From assembly GCF_024733565.1 (NCBI RefSeq), contig NZ_JANIOC010000001.1, forward strand, positions 124,001 through 188,000: DNA of 64,000 nt, read 5' to 3'. The first letter of the stretch is position 1. Each line of letters opens with the position of its first letter. Source of the DNA: Rossellomorea sp. SC111. Lineage in GTDB: Bacteria; Bacillota; Bacilli; Bacillales; Bacillaceae_B. The notes beneath the pieces are model-generated. The model did no database searches. It had not been told where the DNA came from and saw only the letters and a program-made list of their open reading frames with translations. The position numbers and the translations under genes were made by a program. Of the stretch, positions 28,853-37,787 are shown piece after piece.

Positions 28853-30145
28853 TTATTTCGTCAACAGTTTGTTGATATGTTCAAAGAATGTCGGATACGA
28901 GATCTTTACGGCCTCTGCATCTTCCAAATATACATCTGAATCAGTCAACAGGGACGCGACAGCCAATGTCATGCCAATCCGGTGATCGCCCCAGGAATGG
29001 ACTTCTCCACCGTGTAAAGGGGTTTTCCCCTCGATGATCATCCCGTCATCCGTACCCTGTATGTTTGCACCAAGCTTTCCAAGCTCCTTCACAACGGCAT
29101 CGATACGATTGGTTTCCTTCACTTTTAATTCCTCGGCATCCTTGATGACGGTCTTCCCCTCCGCTTGTGAAGCCAAAAGGGCAATGATGGGAATTTCGTC
29201 GATCAAAGAAGGAATCAGGTCCCCTCCGATTTCAATCCCTGTAAGTTTGGACGTTTGCACCAGTATATCACCGACCGGTTCACCTTCGTTTGATTGCTCC
29301 ATGACCTCAATGGACGCACCCATATTCTTCATCACTTCCACAATACCGGTCCGCGTTTCATTTAGTCCGACACTCTTCAACAGTACTCTACTGTCAGGAA
29401 CAATGGCTGCGGCCACCATGAAAAAGGCAGCAGAAGAGATATCTCCGGGTACATAGATTTCTGTGCCTTTCAATACCTGTCCTCCCTTAACTTTAATGGT
29501 ATCTCCGTGCTTATCAATCGTTCCGCCAAATTCTACGATCATCTTTTCTGTGTGGTTCCTCGTCTGCTCTCTTTCGACTATTTCAGTGATTCCTTCCGCC
29601 TGAAGCCCGGCAAGTATGAGGGCGGATTTCACCTGGGCACTTGCCACAGGTAACGAATAATGGATTCCTTTCAGATTTCCGCCCCTAATGGATATTGGGG
29701 TGAAGTTTCCTCCCGAGCGGCCATCTATCACTGTCCCGAATTGCTTTAAGGGCTCTGTCACTCTCTTCATGGGCCTTTTGGCAATCGAGGAATCACCTAT
29801 CAGAACCGAATGAAATGGTCTTCCCGCCAGAATTCCCATAATGAGACGGGTCGTGGTCCCTGAATTCCCCACATCAAGAATGTCAATGGGTTCTTTCAAG
29901 TGATCCCAGCCATTACCATGTACGATTACTTCACCTTCAGAGACCTCTATCTCAACGCCTAATTTACGGAAGCAGGAAATCGTGCTTAAACAATCCTCTC
30001 CCATAAGAAAATTATGTATAACCGTTTTGCCTTCAGCAACAGCCCCAAACATAATGGAGCGGTGGGAAATCGATTTGTCCCCGGGTACTTGAAGCTCTCC
30101 ATTCAGACCACTGTTTGGATTTGAAAGTCTTTTCTTCGCTTCCAT
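28853..30145 (-). CDS. aroA: 5-Enolpyruvylshikimate-3-phosphate synthase
   Basis: Sixth shikimate-pathway step (called aroE in B. subtilis). 430 aa. The two signature segments [16 protein letters not shown] and [17 protein letters not shown] are intact, as is [16 protein letters not shown] near the C-terminus. Active-site residues in the GDKSISHR segment are conserved. Start at 30145 with AAAGGGTGATAAGG upstream; a GTG three codons earlier is possible. It follows tyrA by 12 bp, in the aro block. Confidence 0.96.
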   Translation of the reverse strand: MEAKKRLSNPNSGLNGELQVPGDKSISHRSIMFGAVAEGKTVIHNFLMGEDCLSTISCFRKLGVEIEVSEGEVIVHGNGWDHLKEPIDILDVGNSGTTTRLIMGILAGRPFHSVLIGDSSIAKRPMKRVTEPLKQFGTVIDGRSGGNFTPISIRGGNLKGIHYSLPVASAQVKSALILAGLQAEGITEIVEREQTRNHTEKMIVEFGGTIDKHGDTIKVKGGQVLKGTEIYVPGDISSAAFFMVAAAIVPDSRVLLKSVGLNETRTGIVEVMKNMGASIEVMEQSNEGEPVGDILVQTSKLTGIEIGGDLIPSLIDEIPIIALLASQAEGKTVIKDAEELKVKETNRIDAVVKELGKLGANIQGTDDGMIIEGKTPLHGGEVHSWGDHRIGMTLAVASLLTDSDVYLEDAEAVKISYPTFFEHINKLLTK

Positions 30146-30157
30146 CCTTATCACCCT

Positions 30158-31261
30158 TTATCCTAAGAATAGTTCATAATTTGTTTGTTCTCTTAAGCAG
30201 TTCAAAGCTCTTTCTCTATCTTCCAATGTTTGAAAACTGATTGCTAATACTCCGTATATATCTTCTCTGGTTTCCATTATCCGGATATTCGTCAAACTGA
30301 TTTTCTCCTGTGCAAGATACCCTGTCACTTCGGAGATTACCCCTGGATAATCCGGGACATCCACAAATAGATCATAGAATGAAGGAATGGCCCCTTTTTC
30401 TAAGATCGGCAGCTCATCCCTGAATGTCTTCGCATCGTTAAAATAATCGTATATTTTCTGTGAATCATTCAGTTCGATGAGTGATACGACCTCATCCATC
30501 TCCACTTTCCACTCCCTTAAGAGGGAAAGCAGGACCCCTCTGTTCTGAATCGTGATATCTTTCCACATCGTTGGGTTGGATGAGGCTATACGGGTTATAT
30601 CACGAAAGCCTCCTGCAGCAAGCCTTCTCAAATAGGGGTGTTCAGTCGAAGAACCCTTCGCCTGATGAACCAGTGAAGCCGCAACAATATGAGGAAAGTG
30701 ACTGATCATACCCGTCAACTCATCATGTTCCCTTGGTTCTACTATTAAGAATTTTGCATGAGTTCCCCTCAGCCAGTCTTGAAGCCTGCCTACGTTTTCC
30801 TCTGCCACCCCGGATCCCGGCGTAAGCATATAGAAGGCATTTTCAAATAAGATTTCTTTCGCAGCTGCCACACCGCTCTTGTGAGAGCCTGCCATCGGGT
30901 GGCCCCCGATAAATTGAATTCCGTTTTTGGTCAGCCTTTCCGAACATCTCATAATCTGTTCCTTTGTACTGCCTGTATCGGTGATCAAGACATTTTCTTT
31001 CAAGGAAAAGGACTCAAATTGCGTAAGTATCTTTTCTGTTTGAAAAACAGGTGTAGAGATAACAATGAGATCCGCTTGTTCAGCGGCAGTCTGTAAAGAA
31101 AGGGACATCTCATCGATTACCCCCAGTGATCTTGCCAGCCTTAATTCTTTATGATTCACATCATGACCAATGATTGTGGCATGTGGATGTTCTTTTTTTA
31201 TGCAGAGTGAAAGGGAGCCACCGATCAGCCCCATCCCAATGATCAACACTGTTCCATTCAT
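30158..31261 (-). CDS. tyrA: Prephenate dehydrogenase with ACT domain
   Basis: Oxidative decarboxylation of prephenate to 4-hydroxyphenylpyruvate for tyrosine. 367 aa. N-terminal NAD-binding GMGLIGGSLSLCI, catalytic-region DTGSTKEQIM and GGHPMAGSHKSGVAAA with the key His. A C-terminal ACT domain (about 295-367, DYPGVISEVTGYLAQEKISLTN) is the likely site of tyrosine feedback. In B. subtilis it directly follows hisC; here a 680-bp repeat-bearing gap separates them, so tyrA-aroA probably has its own promoter. Confidence 0.95.
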   Translation of the reverse strand: MNGTVLIIGMGLIGGSLSLCIKKEHPHATIIGHDVNHKELRLARSLGVIDEMSLSLQTAAEQADLIVISTPVFQTEKILTQFESFSLKENVLITDTGSTKEQIMRCSERLTKNGIQFIGGHPMAGSHKSGVAAAKEILFENAFYMLTPGSGVAEENVGRLQDWLRGTHAKFLIVEPREHDELTGMISHFPHIVAASLVHQAKGSSTEHPYLRRLAAGGFRDITRIASSNPTMWKDITIQNRGVLLSLLREWKVEMDEVVSLIELNDSQKIYDYFNDAKTFRDELPILEKGAIPSFYDLFVDVPDYPGVISEVTGYLAQEKISLTNIRIMETREDIYGVLAISFQTLEDRERALNCLREQTNYELFLG

Positions 31262-31350
31262 CGTTTCCCCTCCATTTTTCTATTTAGCTCTTTTCGCAAG
31301 GATTGTTGTTTTCTATAGGAACTACTAAGGTTCTGTCTATGTGTGTATGG

Positions 31351-31475
31351 ATAGATGGTGAGGGGAACGGCTTCGCTTTCCGGCGGACGAACGGCCAAGC
31401 CTCCTCGCATTCGCTGCGGGGTCTTGTCTCGCCCGTTTTTCCGCAGGAGTCTACGCCGTTCCCCCCCATCTATAT
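31351..31475. repeat. Solo palindromic intergenic element ('outer' module)
   Basis: About 125 bp, much more GC-rich than its surroundings. Its ends form a long inverted repeat, ATAGATGG...GGGGAACGGC against GCCGTTCCCC...CCATCTAT. Read on the minus strand, the middle runs CTCCTGCGG, then GAGACAAGACCCCGCAGCG, GAGGAGGCTTGG and CGGAAAGCGAAG. The same order of blocks occurs in the outer parts of the two composite elements. No coding capacity. Confidence 0.8.
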
Positions 31476-31610
31476 GAGATAGCGTGACAGAGCTTACCAG
31501 TGAATGAAACAGCATTTACTTTTCAAGCTAAAATCGACCACTCCACACATAGAAAATGTTGTTTTTTAGAGGAGTACAGAAGTAGATTAATCCTCCATAC
31601 CAATAAAGTT

Positions 31611-31852
31611 GATTGTAGCGGAAGGTGCTCGACTCCTGCGGGAAACTACGAAAAGCGGAGGCGGCTTGCTCAGCCCCGACAAGCATAAGCTGAATGGGCC
31701 TAAGAAGGCGTTTTTTGTCTTCTTGGATCATTTAGCTTATGACCTCGAGGGGCTAGCCGCCGGAGCTGGACAAGGGTAGGACACCACTTGAAGCCGAGGA
31801 GGCTCACCGCCAGCCCCGCGGAAAGCGAGCACCTGAAGCGGAAATCAACCAC
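31611..31852 (+). repeat. Composite repeat, copy A (inner module nested in outer module)
   Basis: About 240 bp. Outer left part has GCGGAAGGTGCTCGACTCC, outer right part ACCGCCAGCCCCGCGGAAAG followed by CGAGCACCTGAAGCGGAAAT. Between them (31651-31772) lies an inner hairpin module running from AAAAGCGGAGGCGGCT to AGCCGCCGGAGCTGGAC. The whole is repeated in reverse orientation at 35901-36157 with high identity. This copy has lost a few bases next to the inner module compared with copy B. Confidence 0.88.
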
Positions 31853-31942
31853 TACTCGCTACCTTACATAGCAACAAAGTTTACGAAAAGAGCCTTCTAT
31901 TTAAAAGAAGCCGGAAAGGACCAACGCCCCTCCGACCGCTCA

Positions 31943-33043
31943 TCATGTTTGTTTCTGAAGCAGCAGAAATTCCGTCATTTTCTCGATGACTTCTTTATTT
32001 TGATCATGGGATCCGACTGTTATCCTGACAGAATGAGGGTATCCAAGTGCTTCTCCGGACCGGACGATATAGCCCTTGCTCATCAAGTATTGAAATACTT
32101 CGTCTCCACTTACGCCGAAGTCGATCAATACGAAGTTCGCTTGAGATGGGACATAGGCGAGGCCGTATTCCTCACTGAAGCGGTAATACTGCTCTAGTCC
32201 TTTTCGGTTCTCCCTCCTGCATTCCTCGATGAAGGTCTGATCTTCGATGGCCGCTGAAGCCGCGCCTTGAGCCAGTGTATTATTATTGAAAGGTTCACGG
32301 ATCGGCTCCAGTTTCCCGATCACATCTTTATTGCCGATACCGAATCCCACTCTGAACCCGGCAAGGCCATATGCTTTTGAAAAAGTGCGTGTAATCAATA
32401 ATTGAGGATATGACTTTAACAATTCCAGAGAATCATAATAATCATCCGCTACTACATATTCATAATAAGCTTCATCTAATACGACAAGGACATGGGGAGG
32501 GACTGCGTCCAAGAAGGAAATGAGTTCGCTATTACGGATATATTCCCCTGTTGGGTTATTGGGCGAGCATAACCAGACGACCGAAGTGGTATCATCAATT
32601 TCTCCCAGCATTTTGGCCAGTTGATGCTTTCCTTCCGCATCCAAGGGAACTTCACGGACCTCTGCTCCTTCAACGATGGCATTATGCTTATATTGAGGGA
32701 AGGTAGGGGTTGCCATAACCGTGCTTTTACTTCCATCCAGTAAAGCCCTTGAGATGATCTCGATCACTTCATCCGAGCCATTTCCAAACAATAATTGTCC
32801 AGGTTCCACAGATAAATGTTCTGCCACCTTAAAACGCAACTCCTTCGCATAACCGTCAGGATAGAGCGCATGTGAAAGGGCATTGTTTTTCAGATATGTT
32901 TCAACGTTCCTGGAGCATCCAAAGGGATTTTCATTCGATGCAAGCTTCACTACTTTTTCAAGGTTGAATAACTCTTTTACATCATCCATCGTTTTTCCTG
33001 GCTGGTATGCTTTAAGATTTTGAATCTGGGATTTCCACTTCAT
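31943..33043 (-). CDS. hisC: Histidinol-phosphate aminotransferase
   Basis: PLP enzyme of histidine synthesis, in Bacillus also serving tyrosine and phenylalanine transamination. 366 aa. Landmarks: LASNENPFG, NPTGEYI, VLDEAYYEYV and the PLP lysine in TRTFSKAYGLAGFRVGFG. Start at 33043 with AAAGGAAG upstream; the longer reading is not conserved. Only ~36 bp separate it from aroH, where B. subtilis carries six trp genes. Downstream lies the repeat-bearing gap. Confidence 0.95.
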   Translation of the reverse strand: MKWKSQIQNLKAYQPGKTMDDVKELFNLEKVVKLASNENPFGCSRNVETYLKNNALSHALYPDGYAKELRFKVAEHLSVEPGQLLFGNGSDEVIEIISRALLDGSKSTVMATPTFPQYKHNAIVEGAEVREVPLDAEGKHQLAKMLGEIDDTTSVVWLCSPNNPTGEYIRNSELISFLDAVPPHVLVVLDEAYYEYVVADDYYDSLELLKSYPQLLITRTFSKAYGLAGFRVGFGIGNKDVIGKLEPIREPFNNNTLAQGAASAAIEDQTFIEECRRENRKGLEQYYRFSEEYGLAYVPSQANFVLIDFGVSGDEVFQYLMSKGYIVRSGEALGYPHSVRITVGSHDQNKEVIEKMTEFLLLQKQT

Positions 33044-33079
33044 GTTTAACTTCCTTTCAGTCGTATTCATAATGGCCGC

Positions 33080-33445
33080 CTATTTCTTATTCAAGTCAGG
33101 ACGAAGGCTAACTGCATTTTTCATATAAATATGTTGGATGTCACTCTGAGGTGTTGAGGTATTATAGTGAATCATCACTCTGATGCAGCGCGACAGTCCA
33201 TCAGGTACGTCCAATTCCTGCATGCACATAACGGGGACATATTTCCACTCTTCAAATCCCCTTAATGCTTTGGCTGGAAACACGCTTGTAATGTCATCTG
33301 TTGCAGAAATAAAAACGGATGCGACATTTTCTGCCGTAATGTTATTATGTAAAATCATTTCCTTTAAGAGACTTTCAGTTGAAAGGAGAATTTCCTTTTC
33401 ATTATCACGATCTGCTGTAGTGGCGCCTCGAATTCCCCTGATCAT
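33080..33445 (-). CDS. aroH: Chorismate mutase, AroH type
   Basis: Converts chorismate to prephenate. 121 aa, trimeric AroH fold. Conserved IRGIRGATTADRDNE (active-site Arg), FISATDDITSVFPAKALR, and CMQELDVPDGLSRCIRVM with the catalytic Arg and neighbouring Cys. The C-terminal YMKNAVSLRPDL matches the family end. Position aroC-aroB-aroH is as in B. subtilis. Confidence 0.96.
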   Translation of the reverse strand: MIRGIRGATTADRDNEKEILLSTESLLKEMILHNNITAENVASVFISATDDITSVFPAKALRGFEEWKYVPVMCMQELDVPDGLSRCIRVMIHYNTSTPQSDIQHIYMKNAVSLRPDLNKK

Positions 33446-33498
33446 TCTTCCACTCTCCCTTTTTTCTTGATATTCTATACATTCTTTAACGCCGGGAT

Positions 33499-34581
33499 CT
33501 ATAACTTCCGAATGTATGCATCCGCCTGCTTTAAATCATTCTCCGTAACGTCTGTCAATACGGGTTCACCGATATCCTTCAATAACACGAAAACCGGATT
33601 GCCGTTCAGGGACTTCTTATCACGCTTCATCCCTTCATATAATGCTTCAAAACCGATGGTGGAAGGAACCTTCAGATCGTACCCAAGAGACTTGATCCAA
33701 CCTATGAAACTCTCCATGTCAAATGAGAGGTTGCAGTAGCGTTTACTGAGATACAAAGCATAGACCATCCCGATCATCACCGATTCCCCGTGTGTCCGAT
33801 TACCATAGCCGCTTGCGCTTTCAACTGCGTGCCCGTAAGTGTGTCCAAAGTTCAAGAAAGCCCGGATATTTGACTCCCGTTCATCCTTTGATACAATGTC
33901 ACCCTTTACCTGTATTCCTTTAATCAGGCAATCCGTTAAAAAGCTTTCATCCAGTTTTGCGGGAGATCGGAAAGAATGCATGAGATTCTGTAAGAAATGA
34001 TGATCCGATAAGAAGGCATGTTTGATCACTTCAGCGAATCCCGATAGAATTTCCGTGTTGGAGAGGCTTGAAAAGTAATTCAAATCAAAGAATACGCCTT
34101 CCGGCTGATAAAACTGACCGACCATATTTTTCCCCAGCGGGTGATTGATTGCCACTTTCCCTCCCACTGCACTGTCATGGGCCAGTATCGTTGTGGGTAC
34201 GCTGATGAAAGGGATTCCCCTCATATAGGTGGAAGCGATAAAGCCCGCAAGATCACCTATGGCACCGCCACCGAAAGCAATTACGATGGATTTACGATCC
34301 ACATGATGCTTGAGTCCGTGGGTTATCGCTTCTTCATATGTGGCAAAGTTCTTCGCTTTTTCCCCTTTGGGAGCCTGATAAATGGTTACATCAAAGGACT
34401 GACCGAGATCTTCTGAGAATGTTTGCCCATGGAGGTTATATACTGCTTCATCGGCAATGAGCCATAGCTTTGATACATCAGGGAAGGACTTCTCAATAAA
34501 AGAAACAATCTCATTCGTGATCTCCACTCCAATATTCACGTCATATGTCTTGGAAGCAGTTTGAATGGTTACCTGTTTCAT
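33499..34581 (-). CDS. aroB: 3-Dehydroquinate synthase
   Basis: Second shikimate-pathway step, NAD- and metal-dependent. 360 aa. NAD-binding FGGGAIGDLAGFIASTYMRGI; metal ligands in GFAEVIKHAFLSD, LNFGHTYGHAVE and the following HGESV. Start at 34581 (MKQVTIQT) with AAAGGAG upstream, 4 bp after the aroC stop. A longer reading would extend into aroC and is not conserved. Confidence 0.95.
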   Translation of the reverse strand: MKQVTIQTASKTYDVNIGVEITNEIVSFIEKSFPDVSKLWLIADEAVYNLHGQTFSEDLGQSFDVTIYQAPKGEKAKNFATYEEAITHGLKHHVDRKSIVIAFGGGAIGDLAGFIASTYMRGIPFISVPTTILAHDSAVGGKVAINHPLGKNMVGQFYQPEGVFFDLNYFSSLSNTEILSGFAEVIKHAFLSDHHFLQNLMHSFRSPAKLDESFLTDCLIKGIQVKGDIVSKDERESNIRAFLNFGHTYGHAVESASGYGNRTHGESVMIGMVYALYLSKRYCNLSFDMESFIGWIKSLGYDLKVPSTIGFEALYEGMKRDKKSLNGNPVFVLLKDIGEPVLTDVTENDLKQADAYIRKL

Positions 34582-34585
34582 TTCA

Positions 34586-35758
34586 TTAATACTCCTTTGA
34601 ATCCTGACGTTGTCTATCGATATCCTGACGAAGTTTCTCAAACTGATCACTATTGAATTGTTCGACGATGCCAGAAGCAAGTTCCCATGCCACTACGGCT
34701 TCTGCCACTACGCTTGCAGCAGGAACCGCACAGCTATCCGATCTTTCGATGCTTGCTTTAAAGGGTTCCTTCGTTTCGATGTCCACGCTCTGTAAAGGCT
34801 TGTACAAAGTAGGGATCGGCTTCATGACCCCTTTGACACGTATCGGCATTCCTGTTGTCATACCGCCTTCAAATCCACCTAATCGATTCGTTTTCCGGTA
34901 GTACCCCTGCTCTTCACTCCATGCTATTTCATCATGCACTTCGCTACCAGGCTTTCTGGCCATTTCAAAGCCCAAGCCGAATTCGACTCCTTTAAATGCA
35001 TTGATACTCATGACCGCCATTGCAATTTTCGCATCAAGCTTACGATCATAGTGAACGTAACTTCCCACTCCTGCAGGCATCCCTTCAACGATGACTTCCA
35101 CCACTCCGCCTATGGAATCCCCATTCTGCTTCGCTTCATCAATCAGGTTCATCATTTTCCCTGCGGCTTCTTCATCCAGACAGCGAACAGGAGATTCTTC
35201 TGTGATCTCTCTCAGTTCATTCATAGAATTATAATGAAGCTTCCCGGCTTTAATGCCCCCAATCTCAAGAACATGTCCGACGACTTCAATATCCAATAGT
35301 TTCAATAGCTTCTTGGCAACAGCTCCTGCTGCCACTCTTACAGTCGTCTCCCTTGCAGAAGACCGTTCCAGTACATTTCTGAGATCTCTATGTCCATATT
35401 TCATTCCTCCGACGAGATCCGCATGCCCGGGTCTCGGCCTTGAGATCTTTCTCTTTACTTCTTCTTCTCCGCCCTCAAGAAGGGGCTCGATGCCCATCAC
35501 CTTCGTCCAGTGAGTCCAGTCTTTATTCTCCACCACCAGGCCTAATGGGGAGCCGAGAGTATATCCATGTCTCACCCCGCCGACAATCGAGGCACGGTCC
35601 TTTTCAATCTGCATTCTTCGTCCGCGTCCATAGCCTTTCTGCCTTCTTGCCAGGTTTTCATTTATATCTTCAGCTTCAAGCGGCATTCCTGCCGGCAGCC
35701 CTTCAATGATGGTGGTTAACTGTGGTCCATGTGATTCTCCAGATGTTAAGTATCTCAT
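34586..35758 (-). CDS. aroC: Chorismate synthase
   Basis: Last shikimate-pathway step (aroF in B. subtilis), reduced-flavin dependent. 390 aa, long Bacillus type. Signatures [36 protein letters not shown] (in two halves), [30 protein letters not shown] and the C-terminal [15 protein letters not shown]. First gene of the aroC-aroB-aroH-hisC run. Its upstream region contains the inverted composite repeat, which separates it from cheR. Confidence 0.96.
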   Translation of the reverse strand: MRYLTSGESHGPQLTTIIEGLPAGMPLEAEDINENLARRQKGYGRGRRMQIEKDRASIVGGVRHGYTLGSPLGLVVENKDWTHWTKVMGIEPLLEGGEEEVKRKISRPRPGHADLVGGMKYGHRDLRNVLERSSARETTVRVAAGAVAKKLLKLLDIEVVGHVLEIGGIKAGKLHYNSMNELREITEESPVRCLDEEAAGKMMNLIDEAKQNGDSIGGVVEVIVEGMPAGVGSYVHYDRKLDAKIAMAVMSINAFKGVEFGLGFEMARKPGSEVHDEIAWSEEQGYYRKTNRLGGFEGGMTTGMPIRVKGVMKPIPTLYKPLQSVDIETKEPFKASIERSDSCAVPAASVVAEAVVAWELASGIVEQFNSDQFEKLRQDIDRQRQDSKEY

Positions 35759-35900
35759 TTACTTTCCCCCTTCAACTCGTTAAAGAATTATGTACCAATA
35801 TAACATAGAATTTATATTCTTTCCTAGTCCTTACGTTTAAAAACTTTTCTAATATTCTATTTTCCTATATAGAAGTTCTATTCAAACTAATATTAGCAAG

Positions 35901-36157
35901 TGGTGGTTGATTTCCGCTCCAGGTGCTCGCTTTCCGCGGGGCTGGCGGTGAGCCTCCTCGGCTACGCCTGTAGGGTCTCACCTGTCCAGCTCCGGCGGCT
36001 AGTCCCTCGAGGTCATAAGCTAAATGGGCCAAGAAGGCAAAAAACGCCTTCTTAGGCCCATTCAGCTTATGCTTGTCGGGCCTGAGCAAGCCGCCTCCGC
36101 TTTTCGTTCTGTCCAGCTTTTCCCGCAGGAGTCGAGCACCTTCCGCTTCAATCACTT
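35901..36157 (-). repeat. Composite repeat, copy B (inverted relative to copy A)
   Basis: About 257 bp, reverse complement of copy A, with the inner module at 35983-36106. It is more complete than copy A: AGCTGGACA occurs on both sides of the inner module (in TTAGCTGGACA-type contexts at about 35982-35990 and 36109-36117, reading as TGTCCAGCT on the plus strand). The rest of the 35759-36319 gap is AT-rich and holds no gene I can see. Confidence 0.88.
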
Positions 36158-36319
36158 ATTCTGAGAAAGATTTTTATAAAAATCCCATAAAATAGAGCCT
36201 TAGTAATAATAGCTCTTAAAAATAAATACGATGTTAACCCAGCATTCTTAGAATTCTATTCTTAATCTTTTAAGGGATCAAGAAAGCATTCAAGTAATGC
36301 GGATTGACATCGTCGTTGT

Positions 36320-37093
36320 TTATATTTTCTTGTAGAAGAAGGTGTCTTCTGTTTCGAAGCCGTATTGTGAGGGATTGAAGATTTGTTCTGTGCTGCCTAC
36401 GAAGAGAACGCCGCCTGGCTTTAGTGAGGCATTGAATTTATGGTAAAGAAGGTGTTTGGCCTCTTCTGTGAAATAGATCATTACATTTCTGCACACGATC
36501 AAGTCGTATTTTCCTTCGAATTGGTCCGAGAGCAGGTTTTGCTGCTTAAAGGTCACTGTTCTCTTCACTTTGTCCTTCAGTTTGAACAAGGGTCCTTCCT
36601 GGGTGAAATGGATTTTTTTCATTTCTTCCGGAATCTCAGATAGTGACCTTTCCGGATAGACCCCGTTCATGGCCCGTTGAAGGGCATTTTTGTCTATGTC
36701 TGTGGCGATGATGGAACCGGTAGAAAGGGGAATATACTTTGACAGCATCATGGAAAGGGTGTAAGGTTCTTCACCGGTTGAGCATGCTGCGCTCCATACT
36801 TTCAAAGTTGCAGTCCCATCTAACAGTCTCGGGAGGATCTTTGTCTCGAGTATTTCCCAACGCTTGTAGTTCCGAAAGAATTCTGACACGTTGATGGTCA
36901 TACGATCCAGGAACCCTTCCATTTCCTCTCTATCCCGATTCAACGCACCAAAGAATTCCTGAAAGCTTCCAAATCCTTTCTTTTCATAAAGGGCAGTCAG
37001 TCTCCTTTTCATCTGTGCTTCTTTATAAAGAGAAAGATCAATACCCGTTTTTCGTTTAATCCCTTGAATAAATTCTCTATAATCATTTGACAT
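36320..37093 (-). CDS. cheR: Chemotaxis protein methyltransferase
   Basis: SAM-dependent methylation of glutamates on chemoreceptors, for adaptation. 257 aa. N-terminal helical domain (about 1-75, YKEAQMKRRLTALYEKKGF) and catalytic domain with RMTINVSEFFRNYKRWE, WSAACSTGEEPYTLSMML, ATDIDKNAL and DLIVCRNVMIYFT. Start at 37093 (MSNDYREF) is supported by family length; a GTG four codons earlier is possible. Evidence for a motile organism. Confidence 0.95.
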   Translation of the reverse strand: MSNDYREFIQGIKRKTGIDLSLYKEAQMKRRLTALYEKKGFGSFQEFFGALNRDREEMEGFLDRMTINVSEFFRNYKRWEILETKILPRLLDGTATLKVWSAACSTGEEPYTLSMMLSKYIPLSTGSIIATDIDKNALQRAMNGVYPERSLSEIPEEMKKIHFTQEGPLFKLKDKVKRTVTFKQQNLLSDQFEGKYDLIVCRNVMIYFTEEAKHLLYHKFNASLKPGGVLFVGSTEQIFNPSQYGFETEDTFFYKKI

Positions 37094-37182
37094 TCGGATC
37101 CACACTCTCTTTGCTGCGATAAAGGTATAAAGCTATATTATCTATATCGAACGTTTCAATGAAATGTTAAACCTTTATCCAT

Positions 37183-37215
37183 AGAAAAAAGCAAGCCGCT
37201 GATTACGACCTGCTT
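37183..37215 (-). terminator. Rho-independent terminator of ndk
   Basis: AAGCAGGTCG pairs with CGGCTTGCTT (one mismatch, one wobble) around a 7-nt loop and is followed on the minus strand by TTTTTTC. It lies about 25 bp after the ndk stop. Confidence 0.75.
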
Positions 37216-37239
37216 CTAAATTGTAAAGGCTTACGAATA

Positions 37240-37686
37240 TTAGTAAACCCACTCATTCATTAACTTGGAATATTCAACCAGTTCTTCTTCTTTGAAGAAT
37301 AGACCGATTTCTCTTACAGCGCTTTCAGCAGAGTCAGAACCGTGGATGATGTTCTTGCCGACAGTCAGACCGAAATCACCGCGAATCGTACCAAGAGCGG
37401 CATCTTTAGGATTAGTAGCCCCCATCATGCCACGTGCAGTAGTGATGACGTTTTCACCCTGCCAAACCATTGCAAATACAGGTCCTGAAGTAATAAAGTC
37501 AACAAGTTCCCCGAAGAATGGTCTTTCCTTATGCTCACCATAATGTTCTTCGGCAAGCTCGTTTGAAATGCTCATAAGCTTGGCACCGACTAATTGAAAG
37601 CCCTTTTTTTCAAAACGTGATACGATATCACCGATTAACCCTCTTTGTACGCCGTCCGGCTTTACCATTAAAAATGTCTTTTCCAT
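37240..37686 (-). CDS. ndk: Nucleoside diphosphate kinase
   Basis: Transfers gamma-phosphate between nucleotides. 148 aa. [15 protein letters not shown] and the active-site histidine in [12 protein letters not shown] are conserved. Start at 37686 with AGGAGTGGGGAAG upstream. Monocistronic by its look, between hepT and cheR, as in B. subtilis. Confidence 0.97.
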   Translation of the reverse strand: MEKTFLMVKPDGVQRGLIGDIVSRFEKKGFQLVGAKLMSISNELAEEHYGEHKERPFFGELVDFITSGPVFAMVWQGENVITTARGMMGATNPKDAALGTIRGDFGLTVGKNIIHGSDSAESAVREIGLFFKEEELVEYSKLMNEWVY

Positions 37687-37787
37687 CTTCCCCACTCCTA
37701 ATATGTATATATGGAACTCTTAAGGACATCCCACGAAAATAGTAACACTGATTGGGGGTTTTGGCAACGTTTCCATTTTAAATTTTC

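Larger units (their letters stand above)
31262..31942. other. Repeat-filled gap between tyrA and hisC
   Basis: 680 bp without a credible gene. It holds one solo palindromic element (31351-31475) and one composite element (31611-31852). Between them is AT-rich DNA in which I cannot name a clear promoter, although tyrA-aroA should need one. Open frames through the GC-rich parts are by-products of the repeats. Confidence 0.7.

Noticed and set aside
31258-31731. Open frames of 60-85 codons through the tyrA-hisC gap
   Set aside because: They run through the GC-rich palindromic repeats on both strands, have no SD, and their sequences (RRK-, PPE-rich) reflect the repeat DNA.
35865-36155. Minus-strand 96-codon frame upstream of aroC
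   Set aside because: It is a translation of composite repeat copy B, with matching fragments in copy A, not a gene.
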